Origin: Salinisphaera sp040361255
GTDB taxonomy: Bacteria; Pseudomonadota; Gammaproteobacteria; Nevskiales; Salinisphaeraceae
Direction of reading: 5' to 3'
NCBI RefSeq assembly: GCF_040361255.1
Contig: NZ_APNG01000008.1
Coordinates: 1 to 64,000 of the forward strand
Length of the DNA: 64,000 bases
Shown here piece after piece: positions 26,349 through 36,973 of the stretch. The position numbers and the translations under genes are program-made. Within the stretch, counting starts at the first letter, position 1. The number at the start of each line of letters is the position of its first letter. The notes under the pieces are model-generated. The model ran no database searches and was not told the origin of the DNA. It worked only from the letters and a program-made list of their open reading frames with translations.

Positions 26349-27182
26349 GTGACAGCTTCAACGGGCCGCTCGGGCCGATTCGGTTTGTTTTTTGTCGTCG
26401 GGCTGCTGGCCGCGGCGATCTCCGGCTGTAGCCAGGACGAAGGCGCTACCGTCGATGGCATTCATCTGGTCAACGCCGATGCGCTGACCGTGTGTACCCA
26501 TATTCCCTACAAACCGTTCCAGTTCACCGACGACAGCGGCGAGGTGGTGGGCTTCGATGTCGATCTGGTGGATCTGCTGGCTCAGGATCTGGGCGTGGAT
26601 ACGAAGGTTGTGAGTGTGGACTGGAACCAGATCACCTCTGGCGCGGTGCTGGCGGCCGGCAAGTGTGATCTGGCTATGGGGGGCGCCACCATCACGCCCA
26701 AGCGTCAGGAAGTGGTGCTGTTTTCCGCGCCTTATTTCAACGCCACCCAGGCGTTGCTGGTAAAAAAGGACAGCGGTTACCAAGGCCTTGAAGATCTCGA
26801 CGGCAAGCGGCTGGGTACCCAGACCGATACCACCGGCGCGATCTATGCCGACAAGCATGCCGAGGAATACGGCTACACGACTGTGGTGTTCGACGATCTT
26901 GCCCTGGAAACCACCGCGGTGAGCGCGGGCAAGGTGGACGCTGCGATCAACGACAACGGCCCGCTGTATCAGTACGCCGCCGATAATCCGGAAACCGAGA
27001 TTGCGGCCGAATTCGATACCGGCGAACGCTATGGTTTTCTGGCGAAAAAGGACGACGAGAACGCCAAGAAGCTCATCGAGCGGCTGAACGCCGTGATCGC
27101 CAAGGCCAAGGAAGACGGCCGCTACGACGAGATTTTCAAGAAGTGGTTCGGTCAGGTACCGGGCACGATCAACCAGCAGTAG
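26349..27182 (+). CDS. Polar amino-acid ABC transporter, substrate-binding lipoprotein
   Basis: Periplasmic type II binding protein (277 residues) of the His/Gln/Arg family: PYKPFQF, GFDVDLVDLLA, AAGKCDLAMGGATITPKRQEVVLFSAPY and KKWFG are its blocks. The signal ends in ISGC, so it is lipid-anchored. GTG start at 26349 with AGGGAGA 8 nt upstream. Permease and ATPase genes follow directly, forming a three-gene operon for uptake of an amino acid or related cation. The ligand cannot be read from the sequence. Confidence 0.92.
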   Translation: MTASTGRSGRFGLFFVVGLLAAAISGCSQDEGATVDGIHLVNADALTVCTHIPYKPFQFTDDSGEVVGFDVDLVDLLAQDLGVDTKVVSVDWNQITSGAVLAAGKCDLAMGGATITPKRQEVVLFSAPYFNATQALLVKKDSGYQGLEDLDGKRLGTQTDTTGAIYADKHAEEYGYTTVVFDDLALETTAVSAGKVDAAINDNGPLYQYAADNPETEIAAEFDTGERYGFLAKKDDENAKKLIERLNAVIAKAKEDGRYDEIFKKWFGQVPGTINQQ

Positions 27183-27191
27183 TCGGCATTC

Positions 27192-28013
27192 ATGGTATCC
27201 CGCCCGGCGCAGGCCAGGCCGCGAAAAACCAGCCCACGCATCCGTGCACGGCGAATTCGTGCGGTTCAGTACGCGCTGCTGATACTGGCGGTCGTCGCCG
27301 CGGCGCTGCTGGCCGACTGGGCCCAGATCGGACGAACCTTCTTCGACCCGGGGCTGATTCGCGATACCGTCGCCCACGGCCTATGGCTGGCGTTGTGGAA
27401 TACGCTCGTCTATACCGCGGGCGGGTTCGTTCTGGGCCTGGTGGCCGGCACCTTGCTGGCCATGATGCGTTTGTCCGATGTCGGGCCCTATCGCTGGCTG
27501 GCCACGGTCTATATCGAGTTCTTTCGCGGACTGCCGGCGCTGGTGGTGTTCATGGCGTTTTCGCTGTTGCCACTGGCCTTTCCCGGTCTGGCCATGCCGT
27601 TGCCGCCCTATGGCACGGTGTGGGCGGCACTGGGGATCGTGGGCAGTGCCTATATGGCCGAAACCATCCGTGCCGGGATCCAGGCCGTGCCCCGCGGCCA
27701 GATCGAGGCGGCGCGCTCGCTGGGGATGTCGGCGGGCCAGACCATGTGGAAGATCACGCTGCCGCAGGCGTTTCGTATCATGATCCCGCCTTTGACCAAC
27801 GAGCTGATCATGCTGATCAAGGATTCCTCGCTGGTGTTCATCGTCGGCCTGTCGGCGGCGAATTTCGATCTCACCAAGTTCGGACGGGCCGCGGCCAACA
27901 GCAACGTCAATATCACGCCGCTGGTGGTGGCCGGCCTGGGTTATCTGATCATTACCCTGCCATTGTCGATTATCGTGCGGCGCATGGAAGCCGCCGCCTC
28001 CAGGCAGCGCTGA
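27192..28013 (+). CDS. Polar amino-acid ABC transporter, permease
   Basis: A 273-residue inner-membrane subunit of the HisMQ/GlnP family. A basic N-terminus is followed by five or so transmembrane helices and the EAA loop (SAYMAETIRAGIQAVPRGQIEAARSLG, from about residue 155), which contacts the ATPase. Only one permease gene is present, so the channel is probably a homodimer. It begins 9 bp after the binding-protein gene and ends 1 bp before the ATPase. Confidence 0.93.
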   Translation: MVSRPAQARPRKTSPRIRARRIRAVQYALLILAVVAAALLADWAQIGRTFFDPGLIRDTVAHGLWLALWNTLVYTAGGFVLGLVAGTLLAMMRLSDVGPYRWLATVYIEFFRGLPALVVFMAFSLLPLAFPGLAMPLPPYGTVWAALGIVGSAYMAETIRAGIQAVPRGQIEAARSLGMSAGQTMWKITLPQAFRIMIPPLTNELIMLIKDSSLVFIVGLSAANFDLTKFGRAAANSNVNITPLVVAGLGYLIITLPLSIIVRRMEAAASRQR

Positions 28014-28014
28014 C

Positions 28015-28770
28015 ATGATCGCTGGCGATGCACTGGTCGAACTGCGGGCGCTGAACAAGTATTTCGGTAGCAACCACGTGCTGCGCGATATCGATTTCAG
28101 CGTCGCACGCGGCGAAGTCGTATGCGTGATCGGCCCGTCCGGCTCGGGCAAGTCCACCTTGCTGCGCTGCGTGAACCTGCTGGAAACGCCGCAGTCGGGC
28201 ACGGTCCGTGTCAACGGCGAGGAACTCACCGACCCGGATTGCGATATCGATGCCGCGCGGCGACATATCGGAATGGTCTTTCAGCAGTTCAATCTCTTCG
28301 CCCATCGCAGCGTGCTCGACAACTGCATGCTCGCCCTGACCACGGTACTCGACAAACAACGCGACGAGGCCGAGCGCATCGCCCGCGCCAATCTCGAGCG
28401 GGTGGGTCTGGACGACAAGATCGCGGCCTACCCGGCCCATCTGTCCGGTGGGCAGCAGCAGCGGGTGGCCATCGCACGCGCGCTGTCCATGGACCCGGCG
28501 TTGATGCTCTTCGACGAACCCACCTCGGCGCTCGATCCGGAACTGGTCGGCGAAGTATTGAGCGTAATGCGCCGGCTCGCCGATGAAGGCATGACCATGA
28601 TCGTGGTCACGCACGAAATCGGCTTCGCGCGTGAAGTGGCCGACCGCGTGGTGTTCATGGATGCCGGTGGTATTGTCGAGCAGGGGAGCCCCGCCACGCT
28701 GCTCACCGATCCGCAGGAACCACGGACACGTGATTTTCTCAAACGGGTGCTCGATCCGGGATCGCGCTGA
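28015..28770 (+). CDS. Polar amino-acid ABC transporter, ATP-binding subunit
   Basis: Walker A GPSGSGKST, Q-loop FQQFNLF, signature LSGGQQQRVAIARAL, Walker B LMLFDEPTSALDPE and switch THEIGFAREVADRVVFMD all match GlnQ/HisP ATPases. The 251 residues power the adjacent permease. It is the last gene of the operon. Confidence 0.96.
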   Translation: MIAGDALVELRALNKYFGSNHVLRDIDFSVARGEVVCVIGPSGSGKSTLLRCVNLLETPQSGTVRVNGEELTDPDCDIDAARRHIGMVFQQFNLFAHRSVLDNCMLALTTVLDKQRDEAERIARANLERVGLDDKIAAYPAHLSGGQQQRVAIARALSMDPALMLFDEPTSALDPELVGEVLSVMRRLADEGMTMIVVTHEIGFAREVADRVVFMDAGGIVEQGSPATLLTDPQEPRTRDFLKRVLDPGSR

Positions 28771-28849
28771 GACATGCATCCGTTGCCCGCACGCCTGCGT
28801 TTACTATGATTGATGATGTGCACCCGGCTGCTGGGCCGGGTTCAAGTCG

Positions 28850-28867
28850 TATCGACTATTGTCGATA
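28850..28867. promoter_or_regulatory. Inverted repeat upstream of the GAF/EAL gene
   Basis: TATCGACTATTGTCGATA: 7-bp perfect arms around TATT, 60 bp upstream of the start at 28928. A separate stem-loop (28822-28828 with 28835-28841) lies just before it and may end the ABC operon. Operator function is inferred from position and symmetry. Confidence 0.45.
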
Positions 28868-28927
28868 GATATCATTCAAGACGGCGCAGTATGCGCATTA
28901 CAAGTACAACACGCCCCGGTCGCCTGA

Positions 28928-30739
28928 ATGAAAACGGGTCTCATGTCGCAACGAGTCGAAGAAAGCGAACGCCTGCATGAGTTGCGGGGGCTCGATTTGC
29001 TCGATACACCGTTCGAGGATCGCTTCGATCAGTACACGCGCCTGGTGGCGAGCGTTTTCAATGTACCCACGGCACTGATCACCCTGGTCGAGCGCGATCG
29101 CCAGTGGTTCAAGTCCCTGGTGGGTTTCGACCGGCGCGAAACGCCGATCGAAGAATCGTTCTGTGCCCACGCGCTGCCGCTGGATCTGCTCTATGTGCCG
29201 GATGCAACGGCGGACCGGCGGTTTCACGACAATGCGTTGGTGCTGGGCGAGCCCTATATCCGTTTTTATGCCGGGGCGGTGCTGCGCGGGCCCACGGGTC
29301 AGCCGCTGGGCACGCTGTGCGTGATCGATTCGCGTCCCCGGGAGCTGTCGGACGTCGAAAAATGGCGGCTGATGATGTTCGCTCGTATCGTCGAGAGCGA
29401 GATCAACCTGCATCGTCAGTTCGATCACTGGTCGCTGGGCTTGCAACACCGGGCGATGTACGACGCGGTCACGGCATTGCCCGGGCGCGCGCTGTTCGAA
29501 GAGTTGATCGCCAATAGCTGGAATCAGATCGAGAGCGGCGGGCGGACCATGACGATGGTGCATTTGCACCTGAGCAATTTCGAAATCCTGCATTCTCTGG
29601 TCGGGCGGGCCGGCTGCGATCATGTGATTTCGACGATCGCGCAGCGGCTGTCGCACGATGTGTACGGGGACGATCGTATCGGCATGCTCGGTTCCAAGCG
29701 TATCGGTGTTGTCATGACCGCGGCCGCGGATGCGGCGGACGATACGCTGGAGCGCGTGAACACGTTGATGCGCAGCCTCGCGGCGCCGATCGAATACAAC
29801 GGGGTGCGTCTGACGGTCGATATCAAGGCCGGTATCAGTCGTGCACCGGACGATGCGCACGATGTCGAGACGTTGATTGCACACGCGCGCATGGCCGCGG
29901 CCGAAGCGCAGCATAGCCCGGACGGCGTGCGTCGCTACTCCAGCGACGTCCAGCGCGCCGTGGCCCGCAGCCACGAGCGCCACTACCGGTTGGCCGAAGC
30001 GCTACGCGCGGATGCACTGGATCAGGTCTATCAGCCGATCGTGGAGTGCGGCAGCGGCCGTATCATCGGCGTGGAAGCACTCGCGCGCTGGACTGACGGG
30101 GAACACGGCCAGGTCAGCCCGGATGAGTTCATCCCGATCGCCGAGGCCGATCCCGAACTACGTCGGCTATTGACGGTATGTACGCTCAACAGTGCCTGCC
30201 GCCAGCTCGCCGAATGGCGCGAAGCGCATGAGGTCGTGCCGTATGTGGCGGTCAATATTGCCGGCGAGGAACTCTACTGCGAAGACTTCGCGGATATGGT
30301 CGCGGGTCTGATCGCGCAGCATGGGGTGCCAGCCTCGCATCTGGTGCTCGAGATTACCGAGCAGAGCGTGATCACCGACGTCGGAACAGCGGCAGAAACA
30401 ATGCTCGAAATGCGCGTACAGGGCTTTCGCTTTGCAATCGACGATTTCGGTACCGGCTATTCGTCGCTGCGCTATCTCCAGCAGTTGCCACTAGATATTC
30501 TCAAGATCGATCGCAGCTTTACCCAGCTGATTACCCAGGACACGACCAGCCATGAGCTGACGTCCGGCATCCTGCAGATCGCGCGGACGCTCGATCTGGC
30601 CGTGATCGCCGAAGGCGTGGAAACCGAAGCGCAATACGCGGTGCTCAAGCAACTCGGCGCCGGTCATATCCAGGGCTTTCTGTTGGGACGCCCGCAGCCG
30701 GCACAGGCCATTACCGAACAACTGTACGGGTCGGACTAG
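28928..30739 (+). CDS. GAF – degenerate GGDEF – EAL cyclic-di-GMP phosphodiesterase
   Basis: 603 residues. An N-terminal GAF domain (about 20-165) is followed by a GGDEF-like domain (about 175-330) in which the active loop reads MLGSKRIG, so it cannot make c-di-GMP. The EAL domain (about 345-600) keeps EALARW, NIAGEEL, LEITEQS, IDDFGTGYSSL, LKIDRSF and EGVETEAQ, the metal and substrate ligands, so it should hydrolyse c-di-GMP. No transmembrane helices are seen, so it is cytosolic. The GAF domain may sense a small molecule or redox state. Confidence 0.93.
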   Translation: MKTGLMSQRVEESERLHELRGLDLLDTPFEDRFDQYTRLVASVFNVPTALITLVERDRQWFKSLVGFDRRETPIEESFCAHALPLDLLYVPDATADRRFHDNALVLGEPYIRFYAGAVLRGPTGQPLGTLCVIDSRPRELSDVEKWRLMMFARIVESEINLHRQFDHWSLGLQHRAMYDAVTALPGRALFEELIANSWNQIESGGRTMTMVHLHLSNFEILHSLVGRAGCDHVISTIAQRLSHDVYGDDRIGMLGSKRIGVVMTAAADAADDTLERVNTLMRSLAAPIEYNGVRLTVDIKAGISRAPDDAHDVETLIAHARMAAAEAQHSPDGVRRYSSDVQRAVARSHERHYRLAEALRADALDQVYQPIVECGSGRIIGVEALARWTDGEHGQVSPDEFIPIAEADPELRRLLTVCTLNSACRQLAEWREAHEVVPYVAVNIAGEELYCEDFADMVAGLIAQHGVPASHLVLEITEQSVITDVGTAAETMLEMRVQGFRFAIDDFGTGYSSLRYLQQLPLDILKIDRSFTQLITQDTTSHELTSGILQIARTLDLAVIAEGVETEAQYAVLKQLGAGHIQGFLLGRPQPAQAITEQLYGSD

Positions 30740-30770
30740 ACTGGATACCGGGCAGGGCCCCGGGCGGGGC

Positions 30771-32210
30771 CTAGAGCCGCTGGCGTAGCTTCGCGCTCCA
30801 GGCCTTGAGGTCGAGCAACAACTGCAGCTGCGCCGGTTCGCCCTGAACACGTTCCATCAGTTGGGCGATGAGCTCGTCGTAATCGTCCAGGGTCAGGCCG
30901 CCGTCCGGGGCGAATTCCAGGCGTTTCGATAGCCAGTTGTTCCAGTCGTCGCGTTCCGCGTCGACCAGCGTTTCCGGAAAATAGCGGGCACGATAGCGAA
31001 ACAGCAGTTCGTTGAGCCGGTTGTCGGCGAACACGATCGCGCCATCGGCCAGTTCGGCGGCCGAGGTGCGACGGACCTGATCCGCCAGCTTGCGGTCGGC
31101 GTCCGATACGAAGCCGTCGTAGAGCGCGGCTTCGGCATCGCCGTCGGGCTCGAAGGCATGGGCATCGAATACTGCCGTTGCCTTGGCTTCCACCTCGGAA
31201 AGCTGATCGTGAATGGCCTTCCAGTGGCGTCGGCACTGGTTGATATCCAGATTCAGTCGCGCGGCTTCGGATTCGCGCATCATCTCGAAGGGGGCGAGCA
31301 CCGGGCATTTGTTCAGGTGCACGCCCTTGAGCGCCACCCGCGGCGTGTCTTCGGGCAGGTCGGCGGTGGGCGTGAAGATGCGCTCGAATATCTCGTCCGG
31401 CGGCAGTTCCAGCAATGGCGTGGGGTCGACGCGCAGATCGTAGACGATCACACAGTTTTTATTGCTCGGGTGCGCGGCGATCGGCATGACCGGCGACAGA
31501 CAGCCGTTCGCGGCCGGGAACTTGGAAGAGACATGCAGCGCCGGCTTGCGGGTGCCCATGTCGAGCATTTTGCGGGCACTGTGCTTGTCGCGACTTTTTT
31601 CGACGTAATCGAACAGCTTCGGCTGCTTGTCGCGGATGAGCTTGGCCAGACCAATGGTGGCATGCACATCCGAAAGCGCGTCATGGGCGCGTTCCTGGGC
31701 CAGGTTGTTGGCCTTTGCCAGATGTTCGAGCTTGAAGCTGGGTGTGCCGTCTTCGCGCTTGGGCCATTCGATGCCGTCCGGGCGCAGGGCATAGGCCAGG
31801 CGCACCATGTTGATGATGTCCCAGCGCGAACAGCCGTTCTGCCATTCGCGGGCGTAGGGGTCGAAGAAGTTGCGCCAGAGGGTGTGGCGGGTGACTTCGT
31901 CATCGAAGGCCAGACTGTTGTAGCCCACGCTGCACGTGCTCGGCACCGCCATTTCCGCGACGATGGTTTCGATGAATTCCGGCTCGGGCACGCCGCGTTC
32001 GAGTGCGATCTGCGGCGTGATGCCGGTGATCAGCGTGGCTTCGGGATGGCCGAGCATGTCCACCGGCGGCTGGCAGTAGAGCACCGCCGGTTCGCCGACG
32101 ATATTGAAATCCATGTCGGTCCGGATGCCGGCGAACTGGGCCGGCTTGTCGCGCCGTGGGTCGGCGCCGAAGGTTTCGTAGTCGTGCCAGAAATAGGTCG
32201 GCGTGCTCAT
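30771..32210 (-). CDS. sbcB: Exodeoxyribonuclease I
   Basis: A 3'-5' single-strand DNA exonuclease (479 residues). YFWHDYETFG holds the first acidic pair, VGYNSLAFDDEV the second block and RAHDALSDVHATIGLAK the HxxxxD of the DEDDh site. The SH3-like and helical C-terminal parts are also present (MDFN, PVLAPFEMMRESEAARLN, RYRARYFPETL). ATG at 32210 is the natural start, MSTPTYFWHDYE. It lies 37 bp downstream of the ABC-F gene on the same strand. Confidence 0.96.
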   Translation of the reverse strand: MSTPTYFWHDYETFGADPRRDKPAQFAGIRTDMDFNIVGEPAVLYCQPPVDMLGHPEATLITGITPQIALERGVPEPEFIETIVAEMAVPSTCSVGYNSLAFDDEVTRHTLWRNFFDPYAREWQNGCSRWDIINMVRLAYALRPDGIEWPKREDGTPSFKLEHLAKANNLAQERAHDALSDVHATIGLAKLIRDKQPKLFDYVEKSRDKHSARKMLDMGTRKPALHVSSKFPAANGCLSPVMPIAAHPSNKNCVIVYDLRVDPTPLLELPPDEIFERIFTPTADLPEDTPRVALKGVHLNKCPVLAPFEMMRESEAARLNLDINQCRRHWKAIHDQLSEVEAKATAVFDAHAFEPDGDAEAALYDGFVSDADRKLADQVRRTSAAELADGAIVFADNRLNELLFRYRARYFPETLVDAERDDWNNWLSKRLEFAPDGGLTLDDYDELIAQLMERVQGEPAQLQLLLDLKAWSAKLRQRL

Positions 32211-32247
32211 GGGCGACTCGTGCTTGCGGGTGTCAACGCGAAACGCG

Positions 32248-34146
32248 TTATGAGGCGGCCTGGGCCTGTTGTTCGAGCGCTTCGGCGTTTTCCATCCAGC
32301 TGGCTTCGGCCTTGTCGAGCTGTTTGCGCAGCTTGCCCTGTTCCTGCGACAGGCGTGCGATCTCGGTCTTGTTGCCGTAGACGCTGGGCTTGGCCATTTC
32401 CTTTTCGATGGCGGCGATCTTTTCCTCGAACTTGGCCATATCGGCCTCGGCCTGCTTGAGCGCGCGGCGCAAGGGTTTCTCGCGTTCGCGTTGGGCGGCC
32501 GCATCGCGGCGGGCATCCGCGCCGCTGCCGCCGGCGGTGGTCGGTTTTTTCGGCTTGTCGCTGCCTTCGCGGGCCGCGTTCTGGCGGGTCAACCACTTGG
32601 CGTAATCGTCCAGATCGCCGTCGAAGGGCATGAGCGTGCCGTCGTCGACCCGCCAGAGCTGGTCGCAGGTGGCATCGATGAGATGGCGATCATGGGCGAT
32701 CATGATGACCGCACCGGTATAGCCGGCCAGCGCGGTTTCCAGCGCGTGGCGCATGTCCAGATCGAGATGGTTGGTCGGCTCGTCGAGTAACAGCAGATTG
32801 GGCTTGTCGTACACCACCAGGGCGAGCGCAAGGCGGGCCTTTTCGCCGCCGGAGAAGGGAGCGATGGGCTCCAGCGCCTTGTCGCCGTGGAAGTCGAAGC
32901 CGCCGAGAAAGTCGCGGATTTCCTGTTCGGAGGCACGGGGGGCCTGGCGTTGCAGGTGGGTGGCCGCACTGGCGTTGTCGTCGAGCACTTCGAGCTGGTG
33001 CTGGGCGAAATAACCCACGCGCGTGTACTTGTCGTGCTGTACGTCGCCGCTGATCGGGGCCATCTCACCGGCGAGCAGCTTCATGACGGTGGACTTGCCG
33101 GCGCCGTTGCGGCCGAGAATTGCCAGCCGGTCACCCGGTACGATCTGCATCTTGATGCCGCCGACCAGGGTCACGCCGTCATAGCCGGCATCGGCGTTAT
33201 CGAGTCGCAGCAGGGTATCGGGCAGGCGTTCGGGTTGGCGAAAACTGAAGGAAAACGGCGTATCCCAATGGGCCGCCTCGACCTTTTCCATGCGCTCCAT
33301 CTGCTTGAGCTTGCTCTGCGCCTGTCGTGCCTTGGTGGCCTGGGCCCTAAAGCGATCGACAAAACCCTGTAGCTGCGCGAGTTTCTTCTGCTGATTCTCG
33401 TAGGCGGCCTGCTGTTGCAGCTTGGCCTCGGCGCGCATGGTCTCGAACTCGGAATAATTGCCGGTATAGAGCGTGGCGCGACCGCCTTCCAGATGCAGCG
33501 TATGGCTGATCAGCGCATCCAGAAAATCGCGGTCATGCGAAATGATGATCAGCGTGGCCGGATGGCTGGCCAGGTATTCCTGGAGCCAGAACACCGCATC
33601 CATATCCAGATGGTTGGTCGGCTCGTCGAGCAGCAGCAGATCGCAGCGGCGCATGAGCGCGGCGGCCAGGTTCAGGCGCATACGCCAGCCGCCGGAGAAG
33701 GAATCCAGCGGCGCGCGATGGGTGTCGGGCGCGAAACCCAGGCCGTGCAGCAGCTTGGCCGCCCGGGCGGTGGCCGAGTAGCCGTCGATCTCGGCCATGC
33801 GGCCATGCAGTTCGGCCATGGCGTGGCCATCGGCTTCGGCCTCGGCCTTGGCGAGCTTGGCCTCGACCGCACGGAGTTCGGTGTCGCCATCAAGCACGAA
33901 ATCCAGCGCGGATTGGTCCCCGGCCGGGGTGTGCTGGCGCACCGTGGCGATATCCAGATGCGCGGGAATCTCGGCCTCGCCGGAATCCGGCGACAGTTCG
34001 CCGAGCATCATGGCGAACAGGCTGGACTTGCCGGTGCCGTTCTGGCCGACGATGCCGATGCGCTGGCCGGGCTGGAAGCGTACGTTGACGTTTTCCAGCA
34101 GCTTGCGCGATCCGCGGCGCAGGGTGAGGTCTTTGAAAGCGATCAT
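32248..34146 (-). CDS. yheS: ABC-F family ATPase, YheS type
   Basis: Two ABC domains without membrane parts: Walker A GQNGTGKSS and GRNGAGKST, signatures FSGGWRMRL and FSGGEKARL, and DEPTNHLD twice. A linker of about 80 residues rich in Lys, Gln and Glu joins them, and a C-terminal coiled coil (about 540-632) ends the protein. These features match the YheS/Uup group, which act on ribosomes or related complexes. Ends 632 residues long. The helicase gene upstream is separated from it by a terminator. Confidence 0.93.
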   Translation of the reverse strand: MIAFKDLTLRRGSRKLLENVNVRFQPGQRIGIVGQNGTGKSSLFAMMLGELSPDSGEAEIPAHLDIATVRQHTPAGDQSALDFVLDGDTELRAVEAKLAKAEAEADGHAMAELHGRMAEIDGYSATARAAKLLHGLGFAPDTHRAPLDSFSGGWRMRLNLAAALMRRCDLLLLDEPTNHLDMDAVFWLQEYLASHPATLIIISHDRDFLDALISHTLHLEGGRATLYTGNYSEFETMRAEAKLQQQAAYENQQKKLAQLQGFVDRFRAQATKARQAQSKLKQMERMEKVEAAHWDTPFSFSFRQPERLPDTLLRLDNADAGYDGVTLVGGIKMQIVPGDRLAILGRNGAGKSTVMKLLAGEMAPISGDVQHDKYTRVGYFAQHQLEVLDDNASAATHLQRQAPRASEQEIRDFLGGFDFHGDKALEPIAPFSGGEKARLALALVVYDKPNLLLLDEPTNHLDLDMRHALETALAGYTGAVIMIAHDRHLIDATCDQLWRVDDGTLMPFDGDLDDYAKWLTRQNAAREGSDKPKKPTTAGGSGADARRDAAAQREREKPLRRALKQAEADMAKFEEKIAAIEKEMAKPSVYGNKTEIARLSQEQGKLRKQLDKAEASWMENAEALEQQAQAAS

Positions 34147-34170
34147 GGGCGCTATTGTAAATCAGGGACG

Positions 34171-34203
34171 AAAACAAAACGGCCCGCGCGAGGCGGGCCG
34201 TTT
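34171..34203 (-). terminator. Intrinsic terminator of rhlE
   Basis: Arms 34177-34187 and 34193-34203 pair over 11 bp (AAACGGCCCGC with its complement). On the minus strand the hairpin is followed by the T-rich GTTTTGTTTT. It lies about 25 bp after the rhlE stop. Confidence 0.85.
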
Positions 34204-34227
34204 CGACAGGCACGAACGAGTGCAGCT

Positions 34228-35538
<1,311 letters not shown>

Positions 35539-35845
35539 AGAAGGTTTTCCGTTGGGCTGCGGCACATCATGAACACGAGACATCCGCTGCCGCATGGCAT
35601 GATGGCGTGGATCGCAGCGCCGCGAGAAAATACAGTCGCTGCGGCGGCCGGCTGGCAAGAACCAGCCTGTGGCGCAGTGCGCAAGCATGCGCGGGCGCCG
35701 GGCCGAATTTTCCAGTATACGCGCAGACAGGGTTGAACGATAGACGCGCGATCGAACGAACCGCATGATCGCGTGTCGCAGGTTCGAAAGGCTTTTTGCA
35801 AAGGATTAACGCAAGCGCCAGCAGGCGTGCGCGATTACGGGTGCC
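35539..35845. other. Divergent intergenic region between rhlE and the CNNM gene
   Basis: About 307 bp. It must contain promoters in both directions and may give rhlE a long leader RNA. I see no gene, hairpin or repeat that stands out. Confidence 0.4.
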
Positions 35846-36967
35846 ATGGCGTTACTTTTTGTTTATCTGTTTCTCGCGCTTGGGGTGTCGTTTCTGTGCT
35901 CGGTGCTGGAAGCGATTCTGCTATCGATCACGCCCTCTTATATCGCCCTCATGCAGAAAGAGGGTGGGCGCGTGGGTGCGCGCCTCGAGTCGCTCAAGGC
36001 CGATATCGACCGGCCGCTGTCGGCGCTGCTGAGCCTGAATACCATCGCCCATACCATTGGCGCGGCCGGTGTCGGCGCGCAATCTCAGGCGGTGTTCGGC
36101 AACGGCTATCTGACCGCGACCTCGGTGGTGCTCACGCTGTTGATTCTCGTGATTTCGGAAATCATTCCGAAAACGCTGGGCGCGAGTTACTGGAAACAGC
36201 TCGCGCCCACCGCCGCGCTGCTGCTGCAATGGATGACGATTGCGCTATATCCGCTGGTGGCCCTGTCGATGGTGATCACCAAGCTGCTCACGCCCAAACA
36301 TACGGGCCCGACCTTTTCGCGCGACGAATTTCAGGCCATGGCCGATCAGGGCGAGGCCGATGGCGTGTTCGATATCGAGGAATCGCGCATCCTGCGCAAT
36401 CTGTTGCATTTTCAATCGTTGCGCGTAAAGGACGTGCTCACGCCGCGCGTGGTGATGATGGCGTTTACGCAAGATCAGACCGTGACCGAGGTATTCGAAA
36501 CGCTGGGCACGCGGCGTATCTCGCGTTTGCCCGTGTTCTCCGAAGACGGCCACGAAATCACCGGCTTCGTGCTGTTATCCGATGTACTCAGCGAGATCGC
36601 GCGCGATCGTCATACCACGCCGCTGTCGGCCATCCAGCGCGATGTGCTGGTGGTGCCGGAATCGCTGTCGCTGTACGGGCTTTTCCGTAACCTGCTCGAG
36701 CGCCAGCAGCAATTATCCGTCGTGGTCGACGAATATGGCGGCATCGTGGGCGTGGCGACCATGGAAGACATCGTCGAAACCATGCTGGGTCTGGAAATCA
36801 TGGACGAGGGCGATGCGGTCGAGGACATGCGCGTCATGGCCCGCGAACAATGGAAACGCCGTGCCCGTAAGCTGGGCCTGATCGAGGAGGACCTCGACGA
36901 GGATGAAGCCGCTGCACGTCGGCGTGCTGCGGCCCGTCACGAATCCTCGGCCGGCTCGCCGGTCTGA
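35846..36967 (+). CDS. CNNM/DUF21 and CBS domain membrane protein (hemolysin C / CorC-like)
   Basis: 373 residues: a CNNM (DUF21) transmembrane domain of about 180 residues with three to four helices and NTIAHTIGAAGVGAQ, then two CBS repeats (KDVLTPRVVMMAF, ISRLPVFSED) and VVVDEYGGIVGVATMEDIVETMLGLEI. No large C-terminal CorC/HlyC domain follows; the tail is charged and short. Homologues are linked to Mg or Co export; the direction and ion are not shown here. Confidence 0.9.
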   Translation: MALLFVYLFLALGVSFLCSVLEAILLSITPSYIALMQKEGGRVGARLESLKADIDRPLSALLSLNTIAHTIGAAGVGAQSQAVFGNGYLTATSVVLTLLILVISEIIPKTLGASYWKQLAPTAALLLQWMTIALYPLVALSMVITKLLTPKHTGPTFSRDEFQAMADQGEADGVFDIEESRILRNLLHFQSLRVKDVLTPRVVMMAFTQDQTVTEVFETLGTRRISRLPVFSEDGHEITGFVLLSDVLSEIARDRHTTPLSAIQRDVLVVPESLSLYGLFRNLLERQQQLSVVVDEYGGIVGVATMEDIVETMLGLEIMDEGDAVEDMRVMAREQWKRRARKLGLIEEDLDEDEAAARRRAAARHESSAGSPV

Positions 36968-36973
36968 CGGGGT

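Noticed and set aside
30756..30771. Terminator hairpin between the EAL gene and sbcB
   Set aside because: A 6-bp GGCCCC stem exists but has no U-tract on either strand; too weak to list as a feature.
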